Origin: Duganella zoogloeoides
Lineage (GTDB): Bacteria; Pseudomonadota; Gammaproteobacteria; Burkholderiales; Burkholderiaceae_D
Length of the DNA stretch: 64,000 nucleotides
Assembly (NCBI RefSeq): GCF_034479515.1
Contig: NZ_CP140152.1
Span: 5,766,001-5,830,000 of the forward strand
Reading direction: 5' to 3'
The notes under the pieces are model-generated. The model saw only the letters and a program-made list of their open reading frames with translations, was not told the DNA's origin and did not search any database. How positions within the stretch are numbered: position 1 is the first letter of the stretch; each line of letters begins with the position of its first letter. This document shows, in pieces, positions 8,304-17,744 of the stretch. The position numbers and the translations under genes are program-made.

Positions 8304-9102
8304 ATTTTGGCCGGCCGCTGTCGTGGCCCAGCACGATGCGCACATCGCGCGGCGCCGTATCGCGGCGCACCTTGAGCGGTATGTCCAGCCGGTGCGACAG
8401 TGCCTCGGCCAGCGCGCGCTGCGCGTGCGGATATTCGATGCGGGTGCGCGGCACGGTGAACGGTCGGGCGTTGGTGAGGCGCACCGTGGTCACGCCATCG
8501 AGATCCAGCGTGCGCGCCAGGCTGGCCGCAGCGCCGGTGACGCCGTTGCCGTTGCTGATTTCCAGCCGCACCGGGTCTGGCGGCGCTGCGGACGATGCTG
8601 CCGTTGCAGTTGCTGCTGCCAGCGACGACGCCCCGGCCGGCGCCACGCGCGCTGCCAACGCCGGCGCCTCCACGCGCACCACCTGCACCATCGCCGCGCC
8701 GATCTGCTGCACTTGCGTGCGCGGCATGCCCGCGTATGCGTCGGCGGCTGCCGGCACGGAGACCGACAGCGCAGCCGGCGCGGCGGTGCCGGCAGCAGCG
8801 CCGGCCAGCAGCGCATAGTCGCGCCGCGCATCGTGGGCACTGAGCGTGGCAGCCTGCTGGTAAAAGCGGGTGGCGCGTTCGCGCTGGCCATCCGCTTCCA
8901 GCGCGGTGGCCAGGCGCGCCCAGTTGGCCGCATTCATGGGATCGAGCAGGCAGGCGCGTTCCAGCGCGGTGATGGCATCCTGGGTGGCGTCCTGCGGCGT
9001 CGGGGTTGCCACGCTGGCGGCAGGCAAGCCGCCGCAGGCTGCCAGCAGCAAGCCGGCCAGCGCAGCAGCGGCAGTTGCCGTGGCGATCGGGGTGGTCTTC
9101 AT
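8302..9102 (-). CDS. Lipoprotein with TPR motif and LytR C-terminal domain, Tad-associated
   Basis: 266 residues. A lipobox (LLAAC, Cys23) marks an exported lipoprotein. Residues about 40-90 form a tetratricopeptide-like helical pair (ITALERACLLDPMNAANWARLATALEADGQRERATRFYQQA). The C-terminal part (about 180-262: VRLEISNGNGVTGAAASLARTL, TRIEYP and the following helix) matches the LytR C-terminal domain. It is the last gene of the Tad operon, 12 bp after tadC. It probably takes the place of TadD, the usual TPR pilotin-like lipoprotein that helps secretin assembly. That equivalence is inference from position and the TPR. Confidence 0.75.
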   Translation of the reverse strand: MKTTPIATATAAAALAGLLLAACGGLPAASVATPTPQDATQDAITALERACLLDPMNAANWARLATALEADGQRERATRFYQQAATLSAHDARRDYALLAGAAAGTAAPAALSVSVPAAADAYAGMPRTQVQQIGAAMVQVVRVEAPALAARVAPAGASSLAAATATAASSAAPPDPVRLEISNGNGVTGAAASLARTLDLDGVTTVRLTNARPFTVPRTRIEYPHAQRALAEALSHRLDIPLKVRRDTAPRDVRIVLGHDSGRPK

Positions 9103-9114
9103 CGTGCGCTCCTT

Positions 9115-10047
9115 TCAGTGACCCGGGGGTACCATCGAACGGTAGATCGAAATGCCGGCTGGCCCGATCAGCACCAGCATCAGCGTGGGGAAAATGCAGA
9201 AAATCAGCGGGAACAGCAGCTTGAGCGCGATCTTGGCGGCCGCCTCCTCGGCCTGCACGCTGCGCTTGCTGCGCAGGTTGTCGGAGTGGACCCGCAGCGA
9301 ATCGCCCATGCTGGTGCCGAAGCGTTCGGACTGGATCAGCATGGCCACCAGCGTATCGACGTCCTCCACGCCGCTGCGCAAGGCCAGGTTGCGCAGCGCC
9401 TTTTCCTTGCTGAATCCCGCGCGCATTTCCATCACCACCAGTTGCAGCTCCTGCGCCAGCGTCACGCTCTTGATGTGGATTTCGCCGGCCACCTTGGCGA
9501 GCGCGCGCTCCAGGCTCAGGCCCGCCTCCACGCACACGGTGAGCAGGTCCAGCGCGTCGGGAAAGGTCTCGAAGATTTCGCGGCAACGGCGCGTGGCCCG
9601 GCGCGCCAGCACCAGGTTGGGCAGGTAGTAGCCGATGCTGGCGGCGATCAGCAGCAGCGCCATGTGCCCTTGCTGCGGCGCGCGGCCGCTGAGCGCCGCC
9701 ACCAGCAGCGTTGCGAGGGCCGGCAGCGCCAGCGCCAGCACGGTCTTGGCGGCGAAGTACAGCGACGGCGCCGAGGCGCTGCGCCAGCCGGCATTCATGA
9801 AGCGGGTGCGCAGCGGCGAGCGTTCCCACCCCTCCTCCGGCACCGACAGGCGCGAGAACGGCTGCGCCGCGTGCGCCACCTTCTCCACCCAGCCCTGCTG
9901 CGGCGCACCCGCCGGCGTTTCGGGGGCGACCACGCCCCCCAGGCGCGCGCGCACCTGCACCGGCGCAAACAGCCGCACGCCCAGGAACACCAGGCCTGCC
10001 ACCACCAGGAAAACCAGCGCCAGGAAGATCAAATGCTGCGCATCCAT
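9115..10047 (-). CDS. tadC: Tad pilus inner membrane protein TadC (type II secretion F family)
   Basis: 310 residues. The start at ATG 10047 has a GAGGGAG site 6 bases upstream; longer frames run into tadB. A hydrophobic N-terminal segment (about 5-27) and two further membrane segments frame the GspF-like cytoplasmic region (about 125-270: ETFPDALDLLTVCVEAGLSLERAL, RSGVEDVDTLVAMLIQSERFGTSMGDSL). The last membrane helix is LLFPLIFCIFPTLMLVLIGP. TadC and TadB together form the inner membrane platform on which the TadA ATPase acts. It follows tadB closely, with a 14-bp gap. Confidence 0.9.
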   Translation of the reverse strand: MDAQHLIFLALVFLVVAGLVFLGVRLFAPVQVRARLGGVVAPETPAGAPQQGWVEKVAHAAQPFSRLSVPEEGWERSPLRTRFMNAGWRSASAPSLYFAAKTVLALALPALATLLVAALSGRAPQQGHMALLLIAASIGYYLPNLVLARRATRRCREIFETFPDALDLLTVCVEAGLSLERALAKVAGEIHIKSVTLAQELQLVVMEMRAGFSKEKALRNLALRSGVEDVDTLVAMLIQSERFGTSMGDSLRVHSDNLRSKRSVQAEEAAAKIALKLLFPLIFCIFPTLMLVLIGPAGISIYRSMVPPGH

Positions 10048-10061
10048 GCCATGCTCCCTCG

Positions 10062-11048
10062 TCAGATGCGGATGCGTATCAGTTTTCGCATCCATAACAC
10101 GCCGCCGACCGCGATCGCCCCCGCGTACCACATCAGGGACACGCCGATCGGATCGGTCCACAGCACGCTGATGTATTCCGGGTTCGTCAGCGACATCAAG
10201 AGCATCACCACCAGCGGCAGCACGCCCAGGATCCACGCCGACATGCGCCCTTCGGCCGACATCACCCGCACCTGCGCCAGCAGTTTCAGGCGGGCGCGGA
10301 TCAGGCGGCTGATGTTGCCGAGCGCCTCGGCCAGGTTGCCGCCCGATTCGCGCTGGATCAGCACCGCGATGACCAGGTAGCGCAGGTCGGTGAGCGGCAC
10401 GCGGTGGGCCAGGTTGTGCAGCGCCTCGCTCATCGACACGCCATAATTGATCTCCTCGTAGGCGGTGCGAAATTCGCCGGCGATCGGCTCGGGCAATTCG
10501 TCGGCCACCATTTGCATGACGTTGGCGAACGAGTGGCCGGCGCGCAGCGCGCGGCCGAAAAAATCGGCGGCCTCCGGCAGTTGCTGTTCCAGCCTGGCCA
10601 GCCGCTCGCGGCGCGTGCGCAGCAGCACCATCCACGGCAGCGCCAGGGCCAGGCCCAAGGCCAGCAAGGCCCCCACGCCCGGCAGGCCGACGAGCCGGGG
10701 CGCCACCAGGCCGGCTGCGCCCAACAGCAGCATCGCGCCGAGAAACTGCGCCACCGACCAGCGCACACCGGCCTGCAGCAGCAGGCCGTCGAGCGCGGCC
10801 AGCCGGCACCAGGGGCCGATGCGGCGCAGCAGGCGCTCGACTGCCGGGCGGCGGCTCCAGGTGCGGCGCTTGACGATGTCCACCCGCTCGGCGCCGCCCG
10901 GACCGCGTTCGGCCATCAGGCGCAGACGCCGCGAGATGCGGCGCGCGCCGCCGCCGTGCGCGGCCGACCACCACAGCCACGCCCCTTCTACCAGCAGGAT
11001 CACGGCGGCGAACAGCAGCACCGCAAACGCGGAAAAGACGGCGTCCAT
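10062..11048 (-). CDS. tadB: Tad pilus inner membrane protein TadB (type II secretion F family)
   Basis: 328 residues with N-terminal and C-terminal membrane helices and the GspF-like region (LPEAADFFGRALRAGHSFANVMQM, INYGVSMSEALHNLA, VLIQRESGGNLAEALGNIS). Paired TadB/TadC paralogues are the rule in Flp pilus loci. The gene starts 3 bp after the tadA stop, consistent with a single transcript. Confidence 0.9.
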   Translation of the reverse strand: MDAVFSAFAVLLFAAVILLVEGAWLWWSAAHGGGARRISRRLRLMAERGPGGAERVDIVKRRTWSRRPAVERLLRRIGPWCRLAALDGLLLQAGVRWSVAQFLGAMLLLGAAGLVAPRLVGLPGVGALLALGLALALPWMVLLRTRRERLARLEQQLPEAADFFGRALRAGHSFANVMQMVADELPEPIAGEFRTAYEEINYGVSMSEALHNLAHRVPLTDLRYLVIAVLIQRESGGNLAEALGNISRLIRARLKLLAQVRVMSAEGRMSAWILGVLPLVVMLLMSLTNPEYISVLWTDPIGVSLMWYAGAIAVGGVLWMRKLIRIRI

Positions 11049-11051
11049 GGC

Positions 11052-12452
11052 CTACTCGAATACCCGGTCGGGATCGAATACCGACTCGGACACCGGCACG
11101 CCGAACATGCGCAGGCGGTCGGCAAACCGGGGCCGTACGCCGGTGGCGGAAAACGTGCCCTGCACGCGGCCGTTGGCATCGACCCCGCGCTGCTCGAAGC
11201 GGAAGATCTCGTGCATGGCAATCACGTCGCCTTCCATGCCGGTCACCTCTTGCAGGCTGACCAGCTTGCGGGTGCCGTCGGTCAGGCGCGAGACCTGCAT
11301 CACCACCGTGACGGCCGAGCAAATCTGCTGGCGCGTGGCGCGCGGGGTCAGGTTCACGCCGGCCATGCCCACCATGTTCTCCAGCCGCGACAGGGCGTCG
11401 CGCGGGGTGTTGGAGTGGACCGTGGCCAGCGAGCCTTCGTGGCCGGTGTTCATCGCCTGCAGCATGTCGAGCGCCTCCGGCCCCCGCACCTCGCCCAGGA
11501 TGATGCGGTCGGGCCGCATGCGCAGCGCATTGCGCACCAGTGAGCGCTGATTGACTTCGCCCTTGCCTTCGATATTGGGCGGCCGGGTTTCCAGCCGCAC
11601 CACGTGCGGCTGCCGCATTTGCAGCTCGGCCGCATCTTCGATGGTGACGATGCGTTCGGCGGCCGGAATAAAGCCGGAGAGCACGTTGAGCAGCGTGGTC
11701 TTGCCGCTGCCGGTACCGCCCGAGATCAGGATATTGACCTTGGCGTGGCCCAGCGCCTGCAGCACTTCCACCATCGGCGGCGTCAGGCTGCGGTTGGCCA
11801 GCAGGTTCTCGATGGTGAGCGGGTTGACGGCAAAGCGGCGGATCGACAGGATCGGGCCGTCGATCGCCAGCGGCGGAATGATGGCGTTCACGCGCGAACC
11901 GTCCGGCAGGCGCGCGTCCACCATCGGGCTCGATTCATCGACGCGCCGGCCCACCCGCGAAACGATCTTCTCGATGATCTTCATCAGGTGGGCGTTGTCG
12001 TTGAAGGTGACGTCGGTCAGCTCCAGCCGGCCGGCGCGCTCCACGTACACCATGGCGGCGGTATTGACCAGGATGTCGGAGATGCCGGGATCGGCCAGCA
12101 GCGGTTCGAGCGGGCCGAAGCCGAGCATCTCGTGCTGGATGTCGAGCACCAGGCTGTGGCGCTCGTGCTGATTGAGCACGATGCGCTCTTCCTCGATGAT
12201 GCGCTGGACCAGCAGCGCCAGCTCGTGCTTGAACTGCTCGGGCGTGAGCCGTTGCAGGCGCTCGAGGTCGATGCGCTCCATGATCATGTGATGCATGCTT
12301 TTTTTCAGATCCTGGTAGGCGGCGGCAGCCAGCGACGGCGTGCCGGGTGCACCGCCGATGCCAACCGTGCCAGCCGTACCGGTCATGCCAGTCATGCCGG
12401 GTACGCCGTGGCGGCCATCGCCGGCCACGGCCAGGCGTTCACGCAAGCTCAT
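11052..12452 (-). CDS. tadA: Tad pilus assembly ATPase TadA/CpaF
   Basis: 466 residues. Walker A is [11 protein letters not shown] with Lys251. Downstream are the Asp/His boxes and Walker B region of secretion ATPases ([43 protein letters not shown]). The N-terminal domain (about 60-200) includes [21 protein letters not shown] and [19 protein letters not shown], signatures of the CpaF branch. It powers pilin extrusion and perhaps retraction through TadB/TadC. The first 30 residues are glycine-rich low complexity. Confidence 0.95.
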   Translation of the reverse strand: MSLRERLAVAGDGRHGVPGMTGMTGTAGTVGIGGAPGTPSLAAAAYQDLKKSMHHMIMERIDLERLQRLTPEQFKHELALLVQRIIEEERIVLNQHERHSLVLDIQHEMLGFGPLEPLLADPGISDILVNTAAMVYVERAGRLELTDVTFNDNAHLMKIIEKIVSRVGRRVDESSPMVDARLPDGSRVNAIIPPLAIDGPILSIRRFAVNPLTIENLLANRSLTPPMVEVLQALGHAKVNILISGGTGSGKTTLLNVLSGFIPAAERIVTIEDAAELQMRQPHVVRLETRPPNIEGKGEVNQRSLVRNALRMRPDRIILGEVRGPEALDMLQAMNTGHEGSLATVHSNTPRDALSRLENMVGMAGVNLTPRATRQQICSAVTVVMQVSRLTDGTRKLVSLQEVTGMEGDVIAMHEIFRFEQRGVDANGRVQGTFSATGVRPRFADRLRMFGVPVSESVFDPDRVFE

Positions 12453-12461
12453 ATCGTTCTC

Positions 12462-13634
12462 CTAGTCGTTGTCGGTGCGGCCGAACAGGCGGTCGAACAG
12501 GCCCCGGCTCTCGGCCACGCGGCGCGCCGTCACCAGTTCCACCATGTCGGCCAGGCTGCGCGCCACCGCGCTGCTGCGCGACAGTTGCAGCACCGGGATG
12601 CCCTGGTTGACCGAATCGGTGGCCGACAGGTAATCGTTGGGCACCGTGTGCATCACTTCCGCGCCCAGCGCCTGCTCCAGGTCCACCAGGCGCAGCTTGC
12701 CGCCCTTTTCGTAGCGGTTGACGATCAGGCGCATGCGTTCTCCCGGATAGCCGAGCGAGCGGAAGATGTCGAGCAGGCGGCGGCCATCGCGGATGTCGGG
12801 CAGCGCCAGTTGCAGCACCGGGAAAATCGAATCTGCCTGGTCGAGCGCGCGCAGCGAGATGGCGTCGATCTGGCGGCCCACGTCGAGCACGATGTAGTCG
12901 TAGTGCTGGCGCGCCACGCGCAGGATGGTGTCCATGTGCTCGGGCTTCATTTCCACCAGGTGCTGCGGGTCGTCGGCCGCCGCCAGCACGCCGAAATTGG
13001 ACGCCACGTGCACCAGGCACGAATCGAGAAACGCGCCGTCCATGCGGCCGATCTGGCCGCAGATGTCGGACAAGGTCATGGCCGGCTTCTGGTCCGAGAC
13101 GTACAGCGTGGCGTCGCCGAACTGGCCGTGCAAATCGATCAGCAGCACTTTTTTATCGGCCAGCGCGGCCAGCGCATAACCGAAATTGGTGGACAAAAAG
13201 GTGGCGCCGCTGCCGCCCTTGCAGGAGATAAAGGCCAGCACGCGGCCGTCGCGCATGCGACTGACGCCGGCAGCCACCTCGATGCGGTCCATCGCCTCGT
13301 GGAAGGCGCGGTGCACCAGCGGCAGTTGCAGCACCTCGCGCATGCCGGCGCGCATGGCGCGAATCAGGAGGTCGTGCTGCGGCGCGCGCGTGAGCAGCAT
13401 GAACGACGCCGCCGGGTACTGCTTCGACAACCGCTCCACCAGTTCGCCCTCGGCAGGCTCGACGTCGCTGGCGTCGAAAATCACCAGGTCCGGCGCCTCC
13501 GGCAACTGGCGCTCGATGGCGTCGCGCAGGCCGTGGCGCGTGGCCACCAGTTGCACCGCCGGCAGGCGCGCCGATCCCTGCGCCGCCACTTCGGCGTGCA
13601 GCAGGCTGTCATTGCTGATCATCAGTGCTCTCAT
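12462..13634 (-). CDS. tadZ: Tad pilus localisation protein TadZ/CpaE
   Basis: 390 residues. The N-terminal receiver-like domain (about 1-125) is followed by a ParA/MinD-type ATPase domain with a deviant Walker A (SCKGGSGATF, Lys139 first). The second lysine of the classical KGGxGK(S/T) is Ala144, a departure seen in this family. TadZ/CpaE proteins mark the polar site for pilus assembly. The gene is 9 bp upstream of tadA in the same operon. Confidence 0.9.
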   Translation of the reverse strand: MRALMISNDSLLHAEVAAQGSARLPAVQLVATRHGLRDAIERQLPEAPDLVIFDASDVEPAEGELVERLSKQYPAASFMLLTRAPQHDLLIRAMRAGMREVLQLPLVHRAFHEAMDRIEVAAGVSRMRDGRVLAFISCKGGSGATFLSTNFGYALAALADKKVLLIDLHGQFGDATLYVSDQKPAMTLSDICGQIGRMDGAFLDSCLVHVASNFGVLAAADDPQHLVEMKPEHMDTILRVARQHYDYIVLDVGRQIDAISLRALDQADSIFPVLQLALPDIRDGRRLLDIFRSLGYPGERMRLIVNRYEKGGKLRLVDLEQALGAEVMHTVPNDYLSATDSVNQGIPVLQLSRSSAVARSLADMVELVTARRVAESRGLFDRLFGRTDND

Positions 13635-13643
13635 GGCATGTCC

Positions 13644-13913
13644 TTATTTGGCGTCGATGACGAAGGTGGGCTGCGCCGGCGGGTCGCTGAACGATTTTTG
13701 ATAGCGCACATACCCCTGCTGCGCAGCCTTGCCGTCGATGCCGGCCACGGGATCGGGATTGCGGCCGGCGTTGGCATCGAGTACCTGCTGCGCCAGCGCC
13801 AGGCGCGCGATGGCGCCGAAGTGGGTGTCCCAGTACGGGGTGGTGGGCGCGGGAGAAAAAACCGCGCAACCGGCCAGCGTGCATGCCGCCAGCATCACGA
13901 AAAGGAGTCGCAT
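13644..13913 (-). CDS. Small Tad-operon lipoprotein
   Basis: 89 residues with a lipoprotein signal (LAGC, Cys16) and a short mature domain containing TPYWDTHFGAIARLALAQQVLDANAGRNPDP. It sits between the secretin and tadZ genes, with short gaps of 15 and 9 bp. CpaD-like pilus-assembly lipoproteins occupy this position in other Tad loci, but this one is much shorter, so the equivalence is uncertain. A role in the outer membrane complex is inferred only from position. Confidence 0.7.
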   Translation of the reverse strand: MRLLFVMLAACTLAGCAVFSPAPTTPYWDTHFGAIARLALAQQVLDANAGRNPDPVAGIDGKAAQQGYVRYQKSFSDPPAQPTFVIDAK

Positions 13914-13928
13914 AGAGGTTCCTGAAGT

Positions 13929-15377
13929 TTATCGGGGTGGTGCGCCTTCCAGCTTGCCGCCCAAAAACAGCTCGGTGCGGCTGGGTGCGGTCACGCTGTC
14001 GGTCGGCAGCCGGTAGTCGGCCGGCAGTGGCCGCACCAGGCGCGGGGTGACCACGAACAGCAGTTCGGTGCGGTCGTGCTGGAAATCGGTGCTGCGAAAC
14101 AGCGCGCCCAGGATCGGCAATTCACCGAGGATCGGCAGGCCGTTGATGTTGGTTGTGCGGTTGTTCTTGATCAGGCCACCGATGGCGAAGCTCTGGCCGT
14201 CCTGCAGCTCCACCGTGGTGGCGGCGCGCCGGGTGGTGATCAACGGCAGAATCGCGGCGCCGGTAAAGCCGGACGCCGAAATGCCCACGCCCTCGCGCGA
14301 CAGTTCCGACACTTCCGGCGCTACCCGCAGGTTGATGCGCCCGCCCGCCAGCACGGTGGGCGTGAAGCGCACGCCCACGCCAAACTCTTTCTCTTCCAGC
14401 GTGACCTTGTTGTTATCGTGCGCCACCGGGATCAGGATCTTGCCGCCGGCGAGAAAACTGCCTTCCTGGCCGCTGATCGCCATCACGGTCGGCTCGGCCA
14501 GGATGCGCACCAGGCCTTCCTGCTTTTCGGCGGCAATGCCGATCCGGTCGCCGGCGGCGCGGCCCACGGCCAGGCCACCGCGCAGGGTGCCGCTGAGGAA
14601 GTTCGACGCCAGCACGCTGGCCCAGCTGCCGCCGCCCACGCCAAGCGCGACGCCGCTTTCGATCTTGTCGAGCAGGGTCTTCGATACTTCGGCGATTTTC
14701 ACTTCCAGCATTACCTGCTGCGGCGCGCCGACGTTGAGGAAGTTGATCACGCGGGTCTGGCCGGCGCCGGTGCCACTGCCACTGCTGGTGCCAGCGCCGG
14801 CGCCGGCAGCGGTCGTGGCGGTAGCGCCCTCCTTCTCGCCCCCGCCGGACAAGGCGCGCGCCGGCCGCCGCACGAAGGCCTGGGCCAGTTCCAGCGCGCG
14901 CGCGGCCGCCTGGGTGTCGCTGGCGGTGCCGCTCAATACCAGCGTGTCGCCGGCGCCGGTGACGACGATGTGTTTCTGCTCCGGCATCAACGCCGCCAGC
15001 GACGCCTGCAAGGCGCCGGGATCGATGCCCACCACCACCTCGACCACGTTGCAGACGCCGCTCCTGCCCTGCACGATCATGTTGCTGGTGCCGATGTCGA
15101 TACCGGCCACGTACAGCGTGTCCGGCGCCACCAGCATCGCCTCGAGCACGGCCGGGTTGCCCACGCTGCGCGCGGCCACCGCTTCGGGCATGCGCATCAA
15201 GGTCGATTTACCCAGTTGCAGGGCCAGGTGGCCGGGCGCGGCGGCCTGGCCGGCGCAGCGCAAGCTCATGTTGGCGCGATCAGGCTGCGCAAACGCGGTG
15301 GCCGGCACGGCCAGGACCGCCGCCAGGACCAGTCTCGAGGCACTGGCGCGAAAGGGAGAGCGTGAGCGAATCATCAT
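13929..15377 (-). CDS. rcpA: Tad pilus outer membrane secretin RcpA/CpaC
   Basis: 482 residues from the ATG at 15377, with GAGG upstream and 7 bp after the rcpC stop. A signal peptide ends at ATAFAQ. An N-terminal pilus-assembly domain (about 35-175, with a BON-like segment) precedes the secretin domain (about 210-450). That domain includes VMLEVKIAEVSKTLLDKI, VRILAEPTVMAISGQEGSFLAGGKI, VGVRFTPTVLAGGRINLRVAPEVSEL and FAIGGLIKNN, the type II/III secretin signature. It forms the outer membrane channel for the Flp fibre. Confidence 0.93.
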   Translation of the reverse strand: MMIRSRSPFRASASRLVLAAVLAVPATAFAQPDRANMSLRCAGQAAAPGHLALQLGKSTLMRMPEAVAARSVGNPAVLEAMLVAPDTLYVAGIDIGTSNMIVQGRSGVCNVVEVVVGIDPGALQASLAALMPEQKHIVVTGAGDTLVLSGTASDTQAAARALELAQAFVRRPARALSGGGEKEGATATTAAGAGAGTSSGSGTGAGQTRVINFLNVGAPQQVMLEVKIAEVSKTLLDKIESGVALGVGGGSWASVLASNFLSGTLRGGLAVGRAAGDRIGIAAEKQEGLVRILAEPTVMAISGQEGSFLAGGKILIPVAHDNNKVTLEEKEFGVGVRFTPTVLAGGRINLRVAPEVSELSREGVGISASGFTGAAILPLITTRRAATTVELQDGQSFAIGGLIKNNRTTNINGLPILGELPILGALFRSTDFQHDRTELLFVVTPRLVRPLPADYRLPTDSVTAPSRTELFLGGKLEGAPPR

Positions 15378-15384
15378 GGCGTCC

Positions 15385-16227
15385 TCACAGGCATTCCTGC
15401 TTGCGTTGTACACCGGCGATCACGCCCACGCAGTGGCGCGCCGGTCCGGCGGCAGCCAGCCGGGGGCGCGGCGCGGCCGGCGCCGCTGGCGCGGTGACGG
15501 CAGGTGCAGCAGCGGCAACGGGAGCCGGCGCCGCCATCCCCAGCAGCGAGGCCTTGGTGGCGCCGTCCGTGGTGCCGGGGCGCGGATCGACCTGGTTGCG
15601 CAGCACCAGCGACAGCGTGCCCACGCTGCGCGCCAGGTCGAGGTTTTCGGCCTGGCCGGGCGTCACTTCCAGCGTGACGGCGTTGACCACGCGCGGCTTG
15701 GTTTCGTCGCGCCCTACTTCCTGCGCCACGGCCAGCACCAGTATTCGTTCGAGCACGATCTTGGAAATCGCATTGTCGCCACCGCGCGCCGACTGCGTGT
15801 TGACCAGGATATCGACAAAATTGCCGGGCAGCGCGAAGCCGGCCACGCCCACCACGTCGTTGACGCGCACGGTGATGGCGCGGTTGCCCTCCGTGATCAG
15901 CGCGGAGAGGCCGCCGACGGTGCCAGCCGGCGCCAGTTTCGCTTCGCTGAGCGGCTCGTCGCGCAGCACGCTCGATTTGAGCACCCGCCCCGCCAGTTTG
16001 GCCGGGTCGCCCAGCGCGCCGTGCGGCAGGTTGTCGGCGGGCCAGTCGAGCGTCTTCATCATCTCGGGCGTCAGGCGCTGGCCCAGGCTGATGTCGGCGG
16101 CGGCCACCACGATGCGGTTGGCGACGGTGGGGGCCTGGCCCAGCAGCCAGCGCGAGGCCAGCGCCACGGCCGCCAGCCCGAATACGACGGCCAGCGCCAT
16201 CATCCACAGTGCGCGGCGGTTTTTCAT
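15385..16227 (-). CDS. rcpC: Tad pilus assembly protein RcpC/CpaB
   Basis: 280 residues. One N-terminal membrane segment (about 6-27) is followed by a SAF-like domain (VAAADISLGQRLTPEMMKTLDWPADNLP) and the RcpC/CpaB core (GNFVDILVNTQSA, LVLAVAQEVGRDETKPRVVNAVTLEVTPGQAENL). The protein is periplasmic and acts with the secretin. Its start overlaps the stop of the upstream AAA+ gene by 4 bp (ATGA), implying coupled translation with that gene. Confidence 0.9.
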   Translation of the reverse strand: MKNRRALWMMALAVVFGLAAVALASRWLLGQAPTVANRIVVAAADISLGQRLTPEMMKTLDWPADNLPHGALGDPAKLAGRVLKSSVLRDEPLSEAKLAPAGTVGGLSALITEGNRAITVRVNDVVGVAGFALPGNFVDILVNTQSARGGDNAISKIVLERILVLAVAQEVGRDETKPRVVNAVTLEVTPGQAENLDLARSVGTLSLVLRNQVDPRPGTTDGATKASLLGMAAPAPVAAAAPAVTAPAAPAAPRPRLAAAGPARHCVGVIAGVQRKQECL

Positions 16228-17630
16228 GCGATGTGCTGGGCCAGTTGGTCGATCAGCGGCGCGAGGTCGCTGGCGGACGGCGCGGGTACCGACATTGAGC
16301 AGGCGAACATGCTGGTCCAGGCCTGGTCCAGCGCGCCGATGGTGAGCCGGGGCGGCGCGCCATTGAAGCCGGCGAAATCGACAATGCGGCCCACGATCTC
16401 GTGCGGATACGCGGCCAGCAGCGGCAGGCCGCTGCCCGCGTGCAGCTCATCGACCAGGTAGCGCAGCGCGGCATCGTCGTACAGCACGCCGGCGGCCAGG
16501 CACTGCTGGCGAAACAGCGCGCGATATGCCGCCGCCCCCAGCGCCCCCACCGGAATCTTGTAGCCCACGCGGCGCAGCGCTGCCGCGTCGAGCAGCGCTT
16601 CCGGCGCCAGGCTGGTGGCAAACACCAGCCGCATGCGGCATGGCGCCTCGAAGTGGTAGCCCCCGGCCAGCGACAACTGGCTGCGGCGCAGCTCCCGGGC
16701 CTGGGCAAAACGGTTGAGCAGCTCGGTGGCGGCCATGCGCTGACGCCCCAGGTCGTCGACGATCAAGAGGCCGTTGTTGGCCTTGAGCTGCGGCGCGGCG
16801 CGGTAGCAGCCGTTGGGCGTGTCCGCCTGCAGGTCGAGCATGTCGGCGGTGACATCGGCGTCGAGCGCCACCACCGGCCGCTGGCACAGCACCCAGCGCG
16901 CATCGACGCCGCGCCGATCGGTCGCCACGCGGCTGTGGCGCGCATTGGGCCCGTGCGGCGGGAAGTGCACCTGCGGATCGTAGACCTGCACCACGTCCTG
17001 CCCCACCAGCAGCGCGTGCGGCACCGCGATCACGCCCTGTTGCAGCGACCCCAGCTTGCGCGCCAGTGTGGACTTGCCGCTGCCCGACGGGCCGTACAGC
17101 AGCATGGTGCGGCCGGCGTACATGGCGGCGCCCAACATTTGCAGCACGCCGGGCGCCAGCAACTGGTCGGCCAGTTCCACACCGAGGTCGCCGGGGTCCA
17201 GCATCGACACCGGCAGCGACTGCCGCTCGACCATGGCGCGGTAGGCTTCCAGCGTGACCGGCGCCGGGCCGGCGTAGCGGCAGCGCTCCATCCAGCCGCC
17301 CGCGCGCTGCTTGCCGCCCGCCGTCAGCTGGTACTGGATGTCGATATCGGATTCGCCGCGCCACGCCACTTCGGCCACGTGCTCGGCCACCATGAAGTCG
17401 AGCGCTTCGCGCAGCACCGTGATCGGCAGGTGCAGCCGGGTAGTGAGCACCGGCAGATGGGTCTTTCCGGCCAGGTACAAGGCCTTGGCCACCAGCTCCA
17501 CCACGAACTGCTGCGGCAGGCCGGTGTCGCGCAGCGAGCGCGGTGGCGGCGGCAGCACGCTGGCCGCTTCGGTGTCGGCCAGGTGGGCGGTGGCAGGGGC
17601 AGAATAAGGTGAGGAATCGAGGCTGAGCAT
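16224..17630 (-). CDS. Winged-helix/AAA+ ATPase of unknown role inside the Tad operon
   Basis: 468 residues. The N-terminal region (about 35-115) looks like a helix-rich, winged-helix-type domain (FVVELVAKALYLAG, LPITVLREALDFMVAEHVAEV). It is followed by a P-loop ATPase domain: Walker A GPSGSGKST at 180-188 with Lys186, and Walker B NNGLLIVDDLGRQ. The C-terminal part has a lid-like helical region (about 390-460). This is not one of the standard Tad proteins. TadA is encoded separately and TadZ has a different fold. The 4-bp overlap with rcpC and the position behind the prepilin peptidase place it in the operon. A chaperone-like or regulatory ATPase is possible. I cannot name it. Confidence 0.75.
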   Translation of the reverse strand: MLSLDSSPYSAPATAHLADTEAASVLPPPPRSLRDTGLPQQFVVELVAKALYLAGKTHLPVLTTRLHLPITVLREALDFMVAEHVAEVAWRGESDIDIQYQLTAGGKQRAGGWMERCRYAGPAPVTLEAYRAMVERQSLPVSMLDPGDLGVELADQLLAPGVLQMLGAAMYAGRTMLLYGPSGSGKSTLARKLGSLQQGVIAVPHALLVGQDVVQVYDPQVHFPPHGPNARHSRVATDRRGVDARWVLCQRPVVALDADVTADMLDLQADTPNGCYRAAPQLKANNGLLIVDDLGRQRMAATELLNRFAQARELRRSQLSLAGGYHFEAPCRMRLVFATSLAPEALLDAAALRRVGYKIPVGALGAAAYRALFRQQCLAAGVLYDDAALRYLVDELHAGSGLPLLAAYPHEIVGRIVDFAGFNGAPPRLTIGALDQAWTSMFACSMSVPAPSASDLAPLIDQLAQHIA

Positions 17631-17744
17631 GACTGTTCTCCGCGCTGCTGTAGGGACGACTGAAAATATTTCACTGAGGAATCGAGTCTAGCGAGGCTTG
17701 CTTGGCGGATATTGACCGGCAGCAAGAAGGCGCCAACCCGAGGG

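Noticed and set aside
8123..9829. A 568-codon minus-strand frame across the end of the Tad operon
   Set aside because: It crosses the tadC and lipoprotein genes in the wrong frame and runs through the two terminators. The translation is Arg/Ala/Gly-rich noise.
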